Origin: Acinetobacter populi
GTDB lineage: Bacteria; Pseudomonadota; Gammaproteobacteria; Pseudomonadales; Moraxellaceae
Reading direction: 5' to 3'
Length of the DNA: 64,000 bases
Assembly: GCF_002174125.1 (NCBI RefSeq)
Contig: NZ_NEXX01000002.1
Location: forward strand, 124,001-188,000
Shown: positions 18,065-25,706 of the stretch, one piece after another
Numbering within the stretch: position 1 is the stretch's first letter
How the letters are laid out: the number at the start of each line of letters is the position of its first letter
Notes under the pieces: model-generated
The model's database searches: none
Told to the model about the DNA's origin: nothing
What the model saw: only the letters and a program-made list of their open reading frames with translations
Made by a program: the position numbers and the translations under genes

Positions 18065-18937
18065 ATGTCTATGTCTGTTGCTTTTATCGGTCTGGGTGCA
18101 ATGGGTTATCGTATGGCAGCACATTTGCCTAAAGCATTTCAATCGGTATGGGTCTGGAATCGCAGCTTTGAAAAAGCCGAACAACATGCCAAAACCTACG
18201 GCACACAAGCTGTATCCATAGAACAGGCAACACAGGCAGACATTATTTTTTCATGTCTACCAACCAGTCGGCAGGTTGAAGACATCATTCAAGCCCATCC
18301 ACCCAAAGCAGGCGCGATCTGGGTAGATTGTACCAGTGGCGAACCAGAATCTGCCAAGCATATGGTAGAGTTTTTAAAAACATATCAGGCAGACTTTCTT
18401 GATGCGCCAGTTTCCGGACAAACCATTGGTGCAGAAAAAGGCACGCTCACCGTAATGATTGGTGGTGATCAAGCAGCCTTTGAACGTGCTTATCCTGCCA
18501 TTGAAACCTTTGGCGGATTAATTAAACATGTCGGTGACTCAGGTGCAGGTTTTGCAGTAAAAGCTGTCAATAATATGTTACTTGCTGTGCATCTATGGGC
18601 TGCCGCAGAAGGCTTCACCACCCTTAAAGCCAATGGCGTCGATTTAAACAGTGCGCTGGAGTGTATCAATGCGTCCAGTGGGAAAAGTGGTGTAACCGAA
18701 ACTGCATTACCCCAACGGATTTTAAATCGTAGTTTTCCCTTAACCTTTGCGCTGCCTTTACTGGCCAAAGATACAGGCATCGCCTTAAATCTGGCACAAC
18801 ACGCCAAACTGCCAACGCCACTACTTAGCCTAACCCAGAATTTAATTCAGGCAGCAAATTTAACCGCAGCACCGGATAGTGACTTTTCGGCAGCAGTGAA
18901 ACTCTATGAAGACTGGACTAAAATTACCATAAAATAA
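18065..18937 (+). CDS. NAD(P)-dependent oxidoreductase, 3-hydroxyisobutyrate dehydrogenase family
   Basis: 290 residues. The Rossmann fold starts GLGAMGYRMAAHL, followed by the substrate motif DAPVSGQTIGAEKGTLTVMIGG and the catalytic lysine in GAGFAVKAVNNML. These are diagnostic for the beta-hydroxyacid dehydrogenase superfamily (HIBADH, tartronate semialdehyde reductase, GLYR). The exact substrate cannot be chosen by motifs alone. The gene is 10 bases behind the PhaC-like hydrolase and may be cotranscribed with it. Confidence 0.88.
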   Translation: MSMSVAFIGLGAMGYRMAAHLPKAFQSVWVWNRSFEKAEQHAKTYGTQAVSIEQATQADIIFSCLPTSRQVEDIIQAHPPKAGAIWVDCTSGEPESAKHMVEFLKTYQADFLDAPVSGQTIGAEKGTLTVMIGGDQAAFERAYPAIETFGGLIKHVGDSGAGFAVKAVNNMLLAVHLWAAAEGFTTLKANGVDLNSALECINASSGKSGVTETALPQRILNRSFPLTFALPLLAKDTGIALNLAQHAKLPTPLLSLTQNLIQAANLTAAPDSDFSAAVKLYEDWTKITIK

Positions 18938-19018
18938 CAATTTGATTGTTTTTAATAGTGGTTATCCCCATGTATATCATATAATCACACTAGGTTCATG
19001 CCTGAAAAAGGAAACCCA

Positions 19019-19291
19019 ATGATGAAATTACTTGTAAAATGCTCTGTCTTCGGTCTGTTACTGGCAGGTTTAACATCCGCCTATGCAGATGATGCAAAAT
19101 GCAAACAGCTACAAGATCAAAAAAATCTGATCTATGCAGCACATGGTTACTGTTTTAAAGATCCAGATGCGCAAAAACAGTATGGTGCAGATTGCCATAC
19201 CAAAAAACCTAAATTCAGCGATGCAGAAAGCAAACGTCTGGCACAGATTGAAGACAGTCAAAAATCGTTGAACTGCCCTAAAAAGGATTAA
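19019..19291 (+). CDS. Small secreted YARHG-like protein
   Basis: About 90 residues from the ATG that has a AAAGGA ribosome site upstream; an upstream start near 18998 would lack this and is less likely. The N-terminus is a signal peptide (LLVKCSVFGLLLAGLTSAYA). The mature part has four cysteines and the motif IYAAHGYCF, resembling the YARHG domain (Y-A-R-H-G). Its function is not known; the domain is usually extracellular or periplasmic. The HIT protein gene follows after 10 bases. Confidence 0.7.
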   Translation: MMKLLVKCSVFGLLLAGLTSAYADDAKCKQLQDQKNLIYAAHGYCFKDPDAQKQYGADCHTKKPKFSDAESKRLAQIEDSQKSLNCPKKD

Positions 19292-19301
19292 GGAAAGTTT
19301 T

Positions 19302-19721
19302 ATGACGTATAACGATCAGAATATTTTTGCCAAAATTATTCGTGGTGAACTGCCTGTCATTAAAATTTATGAAGATGATAAAACACTGGCGTTTATGGAC
19401 ATCATGCCACAGGCAGATGGTCATGCACTGGTGATTCCCAAAACATCAGCGGTTACTTTACTGGATTTGCCAGGTGATGATGCCGCCTATACGATTCAGA
19501 TCGTGCAAAAAGTTGCCCGAGCCATTGAGAAAGCACTGGATAAACAAGGCATCATTCTGATGCAACTGTCTGGTGAAGCAGCAGGTCAAACGGTTCCGCA
19601 TGTACATTTCCACCTGATTCCTAGCAATGTGCATCAATTAGGTAAGCATGCTGCACAAATGGGTGATCAAGACAAAATCAAAGCCTTTGCTGAACAAATT
19701 AAAGCGGTGCTTGACGCTTAA
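19302..19721 (+). CDS. HIT-family protein (HinT-like nucleotide hydrolase)
   Basis: 139 residues, a single HIT domain. The histidine triad is in the form HVHFHLIPS, preceded by IFAKIIRGELP and LAFMDIMPQADGHALVIPK. HIT proteins hydrolyse nucleotide phosphoramidates or diadenosine polyphosphates. The HxHxHxx form with the Q of GQTVP is standard for HinT/Hnt. A terminator hairpin follows. Confidence 0.92.
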   Translation: MTYNDQNIFAKIIRGELPVIKIYEDDKTLAFMDIMPQADGHALVIPKTSAVTLLDLPGDDAAYTIQIVQKVARAIEKALDKQGIILMQLSGEAAGQTVPHVHFHLIPSNVHQLGKHAAQMGDQDKIKAFAEQIKAVLDA

Positions 19722-19768
19722 AGCTTTAGGTCTTTAGATGATTCACTTATAAACACTACGACATACGA

Positions 19769-19806
19769 AAATGCCTCACTCGATTGATTCAAGTGAGGCA
19801 TTTTTA
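19769..19806. terminator. Bidirectional terminator between HIT and DODA genes
   Basis: AAATGCCTCACT pairs with AGTGAGGCATTT around an 11-base loop and has A and T runs on either side. It lies ~48 bases after the HIT stop and ~40 bases after the minus-strand dioxygenase stop. Confidence 0.85.
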
Positions 19807-19844
19807 TTGAACGCTTATCTTTGTATATCTTTTTCACATAATCT

Positions 19845-20696
19845 TTAAGCGGCATTTAAAATAAATGAAGTCATACTTAAAGAGCCCATCGTGGTATGCG
19901 CATTAAAGAGCGACAACTGATCCTGATCGGTCTGCAAACCCAGCGCATATAGCATAGGATAATAATGATCGGGCGTTGGAATTGCCAGTTTAAATGCCTG
20001 TCCCTGCTTATCCCAATCAATCAAGGCATCATGTTGATGCGCTAATAACATTTTCTGCATTGTTGCATCTGCTTCGAGTGCCCAGTCATAGCCATAATGC
20101 AAATCATCAGTTTCATGCCATGCGACCATACGCAAATTATGAATTAAATTACCACTGGCAATGATCAATACACCTTTTTGTCGCAAGGCTGACAGCTCTT
20201 TTGCCAGTGCATAATGATAGGGAGCATGCTGACTATAATCCACACTCAACTGCACCACCGGAATATTAGCATCGGGAAACATATGAATAAGCACACCCCA
20301 AGTACCATGATCTAGGCCCCAACTTAAATCGGGCTGTACTTCGGTACTTTGTATGGCAGTTATTGTTTCTTTGACCAAATCCTGATTACCTGATGCCGGA
20401 TATTGCACATCAAATAACGCCTGCGGGAATCTACCAAAATCATGAATGGTTTTGGGTGCTGGCATGGCAGTAATGGCTGTGCCGCCCTGTGTCAACCAAT
20501 GTGCCGAAATACATAAAATTGCAGCAGGTTGTGGCTGTAAATTTTTTCCAATACTCTGCCATTTTTGTGCAAACTCATTATCTTCAATAGCATTCATGGG
20601 TGTGCCATGTCCGGCAAAAATCACTGGCATCGTGGCACTATTCGGCAAAGATTTTGCCCATGCCGATAAGTCTTGTAAATGATTTAAATTATTCAT
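19845..20696 (-). CDS. ygiD: DODA-type extradiol dioxygenase, 4,5-DOPA dioxygenase family (YgiD-like)
   Basis: 283 residues from an ATG with a GAAGGGGG ribosome site 5 bases upstream; an upstream in-frame start at 20765 would add an unconserved tail. Metal-site histidines occur in AGHGTPMNAI and ISAHWL, and the catalytic histidine in WGLDHGTWG. FARKW and SGNLIHNLR match YgiD. The family is LigB-like and cleaves catechols; in E. coli YgiD acts as a DOPA dioxygenase in vitro. The physiological substrate here is uncertain. Confidence 0.87.
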   Translation of the reverse strand: MNNLNHLQDLSAWAKSLPNSATMPVIFAGHGTPMNAIEDNEFAQKWQSIGKNLQPQPAAILCISAHWLTQGGTAITAMPAPKTIHDFGRFPQALFDVQYPASGNQDLVKETITAIQSTEVQPDLSWGLDHGTWGVLIHMFPDANIPVVQLSVDYSQHAPYHYALAKELSALRQKGVLIIASGNLIHNLRMVAWHETDDLHYGYDWALEADATMQKMLLAHQHDALIDWDKQGQAFKLAIPTPDHYYPMLYALGLQTDQDQLSLFNAHTTMGSLSMTSFILNAA

Positions 20697-20972
20697 ATTG
20701 CCCCCTTCTCTAATCAGAATTATGGGGCCTTCTCTTGCAGATTTAAAGCCTGAATAAATCAACACATCGTTGCATTTTTAAATATAAAAATAATTTTAGA
20801 TAAAAAATTGAAGATAAAATATAAATCTTATTATGCAATGCGCTAGATTTTTATAAAAATTTCAACTTCCAAGCTTTAACAATAATATTAATTGCCATAC
20901 TACTAAATTTTAAAAATTTTTCTATTTACATATTCATTCAATAAAATATTCAACAATCAATCATATATTAGA

Positions 20973-21191
20973 TTATGGTTTGTTCTGTTCAAATTCATCC
21001 TGAACAAAATAAACCTCTTCAGTATTCGGTAAAAACCATTGATAAGTATCTAATATTCTAAACAATTGCTGATTATAGTTATTAAACAACTCCATCAGTT
21101 GATGATCCGAATATATACCAACAAATATAATTTTTTCGTTGCTTTGATATTCATGATACATTTGATGGGCTTGTACAACATGTATGCTCAT
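20973..21191 (-). CDS. Hypothetical small protein
   Basis: 72 residues with no signal peptide or membrane segment. A HVVQAHQMYHEY start, IIFVGIYSDHQLMELFNNYNQQ and an acidic VYFVQDEFEQNK end give a beta-alpha-beta look that recalls small DUF7336-like proteins (V..H......K.IGVYS....A). This likeness is weak and unconfirmed. The gene lies in AT-rich DNA 18 bases downstream of a terminator. Between it and the dioxygenase gene (20697-20972) I see only AT-rich sequence. Confidence 0.5.
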   Translation of the reverse strand: MSIHVVQAHQMYHEYQSNEKIIFVGIYSDHQLMELFNNYNQQLFRILDTYQWFLPNTEEVYFVQDEFEQNKP

Positions 21192-21202
21192 ATTAAAAAT
21201 CC

Positions 21203-21230
21203 AAAAAAGGAAGGTGCTTTCGCGCCTTCC
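21203..21230 (-). terminator. Intrinsic terminator of the Gln-rich small gene
   Basis: On the minus strand a nine-base stem (GGAAGGCGC with GCACCTTCC, one G-T pair) with a GAAA loop is followed by TTTTTT. It lies 20 bases after the stop of the Gln-rich gene. Confidence 0.85.
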
Positions 21231-21250
21231 AGATTCAATTTATAACCTAA

Positions 21251-21412
21251 TTATTTAGGTTGTTCATCATTTTGTTGCGGTTGGTTTTGGTTCGGTTGTT
21301 TTGGTTCATTTTGACCCGGAGATGGGCGAAACTCTTTACCATCATTTTGCTGTTGTTGTTGCTGTTTCGATTTATCCTGAGATGTATTGGTATTACCTTG
21401 ATTCTGAGACAT
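21251..21412 (-). CDS. Small Gln/Asn-rich, disordered hydrophilic protein
   Basis: 53 residues from an ATG with an AGGAAG ribosome site 6 bases upstream. About 16 Gln and 8 Asn with many Pro, Lys and Asp/Glu, only one aromatic residue (Phe) and a run of six Gln. There is no membrane, signal or globular motif. It has a proper ribosome site and its own terminator, so it is likely a real gene. The composition is like that of hydrophilins, disordered proteins linked to desiccation or osmotic stress; that role is inference only. Homology would be lost to low-complexity filters. Confidence 0.65.
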   Translation of the reverse strand: MSQNQGNTNTSQDKSKQQQQQQNDGKEFRPSPGQNEPKQPNQNQPQQNDEQPK

Positions 21413-21445
21413 GAGAGTCTTCCTGTATAATGATGTGGAGATCAT

Positions 21446-21910
21446 TCTCTACCACTAAATCAGCATAGGCTTTTAAAAATAAAATAGATAGCATGTAGAT
21501 GTGTGCCTGCGGTAAGTAATGTAAGTCAAAAATTATTTATTTAAGTAATCTGCTGTTATTTAATATTTAAATAAAAAACAACCATTACATATTTAACTTA
21601 AACTAAAAAATAAATAAGCTAATCTATTTTACAGATATTGAATAATTTATTTTACAAAGTACAATTTAAATTAATTAAACCAATTTATAATTTTAATGTT
21701 GCTTTTATGTAGATTAAATATCATTCATCCATTTTAATTAAATGATAACTTACAATGACGTAGAAGTTATTTTAAATTCTTTTTTTAAAAAATAGAAAAT
21801 ATTGACGCCTTTATATACATATCGGTACATATTACGCTCACAACACCCGTAGTATAAGTTGATTAAACACCTATGATAGCAACTCAATAATGAAATCAAA
21901 GGACATCAAT
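21446..21910. other. AT-rich intergenic region without recognised genes
   Basis: A ~450-base stretch of very AT-rich sequence between two divergent small genes. I see no open frame of convincing length, no RNA gene and no repeat. It must hold the promoters of both genes. A TTGACG (around 21802) lies upstream of the plus-strand gene with no clear -10 box. Confidence 0.5.
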
Positions 21911-22090
21911 ATGACAACTGCAAATAAAGGCTTTAAGGCTTTCGCCAACCAGACCAGTCATCTGAACAATACCAGTAAAACTGAGGAACATAGTGAAGTC
22001 AAACCCGTTGAATTTCCTGAAAAACCAGTGGCTAGCGACCAATCAGATAAAGCTGTGCAACCAGATCATAATACTGCAAAACCGCAATAA
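21911..22090 (+). CDS. Small hydrophilic disordered protein, unknown
   Basis: 59 residues from an ATG with an AAAGGA ribosome site 7 bases upstream. A short amphipathic start (NKGFKAFANQTSHLNN) is followed by a Pro/Glu/Lys/Asp-rich tail (SEVKPVEFPEKPVASDQSDKAV) with little hydrophobic content. No signal or membrane segment is seen. It has a downstream terminator and resembles in character the Gln-rich gene on the other strand. A stress-related disordered protein is possible but not shown. Confidence 0.55.
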   Translation: MTTANKGFKAFANQTSHLNNTSKTEEHSEVKPVEFPEKPVASDQSDKAVQPDHNTAKPQ

Positions 22091-22167
22091 ACTTTGGACA
22101 TAGATAGAGTGTATTCAATTCACTCTATTTCTAAGTGATAAGAAATAATCTGCATCATGATCCAATC

Positions 22168-22206
22168 AGCCCTATCACATTTTCGGATGTTATAGGGTTT
22201 TATTTA
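22168..22206 (+). terminator. Terminator downstream of the small hydrophilic gene
   Basis: CCCTATCACAT pairs with ATGTTATAGGG (one mismatch) around TTTCGG and is followed by TTTTATTTATT. It lies about 80 bases after the gene. A weaker stem ATAGAGTG/CACTCTAT at 22104-22128 precedes it. The rest of the 22207-22499 gap has no recognised feature. Confidence 0.65.
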
Positions 22207-22499
22207 TTGCCGATAAAAACAAAAACCTTTGATCTATTTCCATATCAATTGCATGAGATACTTAAGGGTTACAAGCATGAAATTTTTTAATGCAAAAATA
22301 AAAGACAATTTTTTAATTTAAAAGTAAATGATATATGTAATGAGCTCTCAGCACACACGAATACAGCATGTAATATTCCGTGTATTTTCTATAAGATAAA
22401 TATCAATATACATAGCAAATTTTTTCAAGATACCCTAACATAGCAATTTGAAGTCAAATCCCTCAGCTGCGCTTTTGCGTATTTTGTATAGATGTGCCT

Positions 22500-23672
22500 A
22501 TGAATCGCTATCGCCAAATTCATATTTCCTTGATTTGTGCCTTGTCTTTGTCTATCGCAGCCTGTGATGGCAAATTTTTTAGCACAGAAAAAGATTCAAA
22601 ACTCAGTGCCGAACAAGTCAGTAAACTCATTCCCGCTCGGGTCAAGGATCGCGATTCATGGGCAAATGATATTATTCAGATCACAGACGAATTAAAAATT
22701 CCTCAGGATTCACAAAATATCTGTACGATTATTGCTGTGGTTGATCAGGAATCCAACTTTGTCGCCGACCCTGTTGTACCGGGATTAGGCGATAAAGCTG
22801 CGCGCGAAATTAACCAGCGACTAGAAGAAAAACTTGGCAGCAAGATGGCTGGATATTTTGAGACCATGCTCAAAACCAAACCCACGCCTGAGGACAATTA
22901 TTTAAACCAAGTTCGTAAAGTCAAAACTGAACGTGAGTTGGACCAGCTTTATCGGGAAATGTTTGATTATTACAGCAAACAATATCATGTCAGTTTGTTG
23001 ACTGGTGCGGCAAAACTGGTCGGACAAGATGTAGCAGAGAATTTTAATCCGATTACCACGTTAGGGTCGATGCAAGTCCATATCCATTATGCCAAAGCCC
23101 ATAAACGTAGTTTTATGACCATTAATCAACTGCGTGATGACCTCTATACGCAAAATGGCGGTTTATATTATGGTATTCATCGCTTAATGATGTATCCGGC
23201 ACAATATGACAAGCCACTCTATCGTTTTGCCGATTATAATTCCGGTATGTATTCTAGCCGTAATGCGGCATTCCAAAAGATGTTGAATAAACTGGCCAAT
23301 ACAGATTTAGATCTGGATGGCGATCTATTGCTTTATAACAAAGATGGCGATGCCAAATTACAAAAAAGCAGTACCGAAATAGCATTGATTCAATACTTCT
23401 CTACCGATCCTACAGCGCCTTCGGCAGGTAGTATTCGTAGTGATCTAAAAGATGAAAAAACACAAGCATTTGAAAACAGTGCAACCTATAAATATATCGT
23501 CAAACAATATGAAGCAAAAACTGGTCAAACAGCACCTTATGCAGTCATGCCAAAAGTGGTAATTTCCGGGCCAAAACTAAGTCGGGACTATAATACCAAC
23601 TGGTTTGCCGAGCGTGTCAATGGTCGTTATACACAATGTATGTCTCGTGCCAAACATTTAAAGCTAACATAA
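22500..23672 (+). CDS. DUF1615-family lipoprotein
   Basis: 390 residues from an ATG; a GTG six bases earlier is also in frame. The signal sequence (ISLICALSLSIAAC) ends in lipobox IAAC. The rest has IPARVKDRDSWANDIIQITDELKIP, CTIIAVVDQESNF, NPITTLGSMQVHIHYAKAH and YRFADYNSGMYSSRNAAFQ, which match DUF1615 and look like a goose-lysozyme/transglycosylase-related fold (an ESNF helix after VVDQ). Such proteins may cleave or bind peptidoglycan, but this has not been shown. The HAD gene follows after one base. Confidence 0.8.
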   Translation: MNRYRQIHISLICALSLSIAACDGKFFSTEKDSKLSAEQVSKLIPARVKDRDSWANDIIQITDELKIPQDSQNICTIIAVVDQESNFVADPVVPGLGDKAAREINQRLEEKLGSKMAGYFETMLKTKPTPEDNYLNQVRKVKTERELDQLYREMFDYYSKQYHVSLLTGAAKLVGQDVAENFNPITTLGSMQVHIHYAKAHKRSFMTINQLRDDLYTQNGGLYYGIHRLMMYPAQYDKPLYRFADYNSGMYSSRNAAFQKMLNKLANTDLDLDGDLLLYNKDGDAKLQKSSTEIALIQYFSTDPTAPSAGSIRSDLKDEKTQAFENSATYKYIVKQYEAKTGQTAPYAVMPKVVISGPKLSRDYNTNWFAERVNGRYTQCMSRAKHLKLT

Positions 23673-23673
23673 C

Positions 23674-24288
23674 ATGACTGCACTTGCCCTGTTTGATTTT
23701 GATGGCACATTATGTAAACAAGATAGCTTTACTGGCTTCATGCAAAGTGCAGTGCCTAAACATTATTTTTATCGAAAATGTCTCAAAATTAGCCCACAAA
23801 TCGCAGCATATTATCTTAAGTTATATCCTGCAAATCGAATGCGGCCATTACTATTTAAGACCGTATTAAAAGATGAAAATGCAGATCAAGCCCATATAGT
23901 CGGTCAACACTATGCCCAGTATCTGGTCGAACACTGCTTAAATCAGGAAGTTTTAGCACGCTTAAAATGGCATCAGCATCAACAGCATCAAGTGGTGATT
24001 GTATCTGCTTCGCTCAATTTATATTTGCAGCCTGTGGCCAAATTATTAAATGTCGAATTGATCTGCACACAGGTCGATGATTACCATCAAGTCTTAACAG
24101 GTGCATATCGTAGTGCAGATTGCAGCTGTGAGGAAAAAGTCAGCCGTTTAAAACAACATTATGATCTTCAGGCATTTACAAAAATCTATGCTTATGGCAA
24201 TAGCCATGAAGATATTCACATGTTGAAACTTGCCACGCATGCTTACTGGATTAATCAAAAACACCAGCTACAACCCTTTTCTAAATAA
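23674..24288 (+). CDS. HAD-superfamily phosphatase (HAD-IB)
   Basis: 204 residues. Motif I is ALFDFDGTLCKQDSF (DxDGT), motif II is VIVSASLNLY, and motif III/IV are in KIYAYGNSHEDIHML. The cap between motif I and II is helical, as in the SerB-like HAD-IB group. The CSCEEKVSRLK segment provides the conserved lysine. The substrate is unknown; related proteins are often called PgpC-like or phosphoserine phosphatase-like. The gene is coupled to the DUF1615 gene by a 1-base gap. Confidence 0.88.
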   Translation: MTALALFDFDGTLCKQDSFTGFMQSAVPKHYFYRKCLKISPQIAAYYLKLYPANRMRPLLFKTVLKDENADQAHIVGQHYAQYLVEHCLNQEVLARLKWHQHQQHQVVIVSASLNLYLQPVAKLLNVELICTQVDDYHQVLTGAYRSADCSCEEKVSRLKQHYDLQAFTKIYAYGNSHEDIHMLKLATHAYWINQKHQLQPFSK

Positions 24289-24544
24289 ATTGCTCTTTTT
24301 AAAAACCGTCATATAACAAAAAATTTGTTCTATTGAATCTTTCTAGCCCACAATACTGCCAAAAATATCATCACACAATAAAGACCATATTCACTTAAAA
24401 ATACATTTTTATCTAAATTTTTACATCTTTTTTGCAAAAAACATATGCATTTTATACTTATTTAATAAAAATTAGCTTTCATAAAGCAAGGCATATCCAT
24501 AACACTAGCACCGAAGGAAAATCCAATGGACATGGAGTAAATGG

Positions 24545-25624
24545 ATGAGAAAAATAATAGTGCTCGCCTGCACAATATCTAGCCCTTTTTTAATGAGTCA
24601 AATCACCTATGCAGGATATGATTTTTTTAAAAGTGATGGTAATTTTAAACGTTTTTCGGTATCCGCAGGTTGGTTACATGCCATGCCACAGGGAAAAGCC
24701 AATAATATGAAAAACAGTACTGTCATTGCTGATGGTACAACAGCAGAAAGTGGCAGTATCAGTAAAAAAACGTTTCTTGATGCAGTTGATCCCGATTATC
24801 CACTAGAAGACTGGAAACTTGCAGCAATTAACCTTTTATTCCCTAATGATGATTCTGACTTAAGTAGTGTATCAGGTACAACAACAATCAATGGTTTGCA
24901 AAACTGGGAAAGTGCCAATACTGGACTGGAAGCCAAAGATGTAGATACACTTGGCATCATGATGAATTATCACTTTAACGATCACTGGTCGCTGGAATTA
25001 AAAGCTGGTGTACCGCCAAAAGTTGATATTGCTGGTAAGGGACAAGTCTATGCACCATTTAGCGGGATTTCCAAACCAGATGGGATTGGCGTTGTTCTTG
25101 GTGATGTGATGTTAAAAAAAGATATTCCTATTACCGATCTGGAACAAAGTGATAAAGCTGCAACTGTACGGGCATGGCTACCCGCAGCAGAAATTCATTA
25201 TCAGTTTGGTCAATCCGGGATTAATAAATTCCGTCCTTATGTTGGTGCTGGTGTATTGTATGCCTATTTTAATGGTATTGAACTCGATTCAGGTATTCGA
25301 AAAGATCTGGAAAATGCTGGCCATAAGATTCAGAACATTAAAGATGGTCAGGCTGGTGCTGCACTGGAGGGTCGTGAGTCGAGTGGAAATATGAAAGTCA
25401 AGGTCAAAGCTGATGATGCTTTTGCCCCGATCGTTACACTGGGTGCAACCTATGACTTTAATGACAAGTGGTTTGCAGTAGGTTCCGTGTCTTATGCCAA
25501 ACTCAGCAATGATGCAACCATTACTGTCAATAATGAAAATACCGGTGAAAGCTTAATCAAAGCACATACGACCATTGATATTGATCCTCTTATCACTTAT
25601 GCAGGGATTGGTTATCGCTTTTAA
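24545..25624 (+). CDS. OmpW-family outer-membrane protein, enlarged
   Basis: 359 residues with a signal peptide (KIIVLACTISSPFLMSQITYA). The pattern RPYVGAGVLYAYFNG, TLGATYDFNDKWFAVGSVSYAKLSND and the terminal beta strand YAGIGYRF match the OmpW eight-stranded barrel. Most family members are about 210-230 residues; this one has an extra ~90 residues near the N-terminal region (NSTVIADGTTAESG to NTGLEAKDVDTLG) and an insertion around residues 240-280. The extra parts should form large extracellular loops. OmpW channels allow small hydrophobic solute uptake. Start supported by a GGAG site. Confidence 0.8.
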   Translation: MRKIIVLACTISSPFLMSQITYAGYDFFKSDGNFKRFSVSAGWLHAMPQGKANNMKNSTVIADGTTAESGSISKKTFLDAVDPDYPLEDWKLAAINLLFPNDDSDLSSVSGTTTINGLQNWESANTGLEAKDVDTLGIMMNYHFNDHWSLELKAGVPPKVDIAGKGQVYAPFSGISKPDGIGVVLGDVMLKKDIPITDLEQSDKAATVRAWLPAAEIHYQFGQSGINKFRPYVGAGVLYAYFNGIELDSGIRKDLENAGHKIQNIKDGQAGAALEGRESSGNMKVKVKADDAFAPIVTLGATYDFNDKWFAVGSVSYAKLSNDATITVNNENTGESLIKAHTTIDIDPLITYAGIGYRF

Positions 25625-25642
25625 ATTTGATTTTCAAAATAT

Positions 25643-25679
25643 AAAAAACGCATGCTGTGTCATACAACATGCGTTTTTT
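25643..25679. terminator. Bidirectional terminator between ompW-like and rapA genes
   Basis: AAAAAACGCATG pairs with CATGCGTTTTTT around a 13-base loop and carries A and T runs at both ends. It lies ~18 bases after the ompW-like stop and ~27 bases after the rapA stop. Confidence 0.85.
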
Positions 25680-25706
25680 TAATTGAGATCAAGAGAAAGA
25701 TAATGA

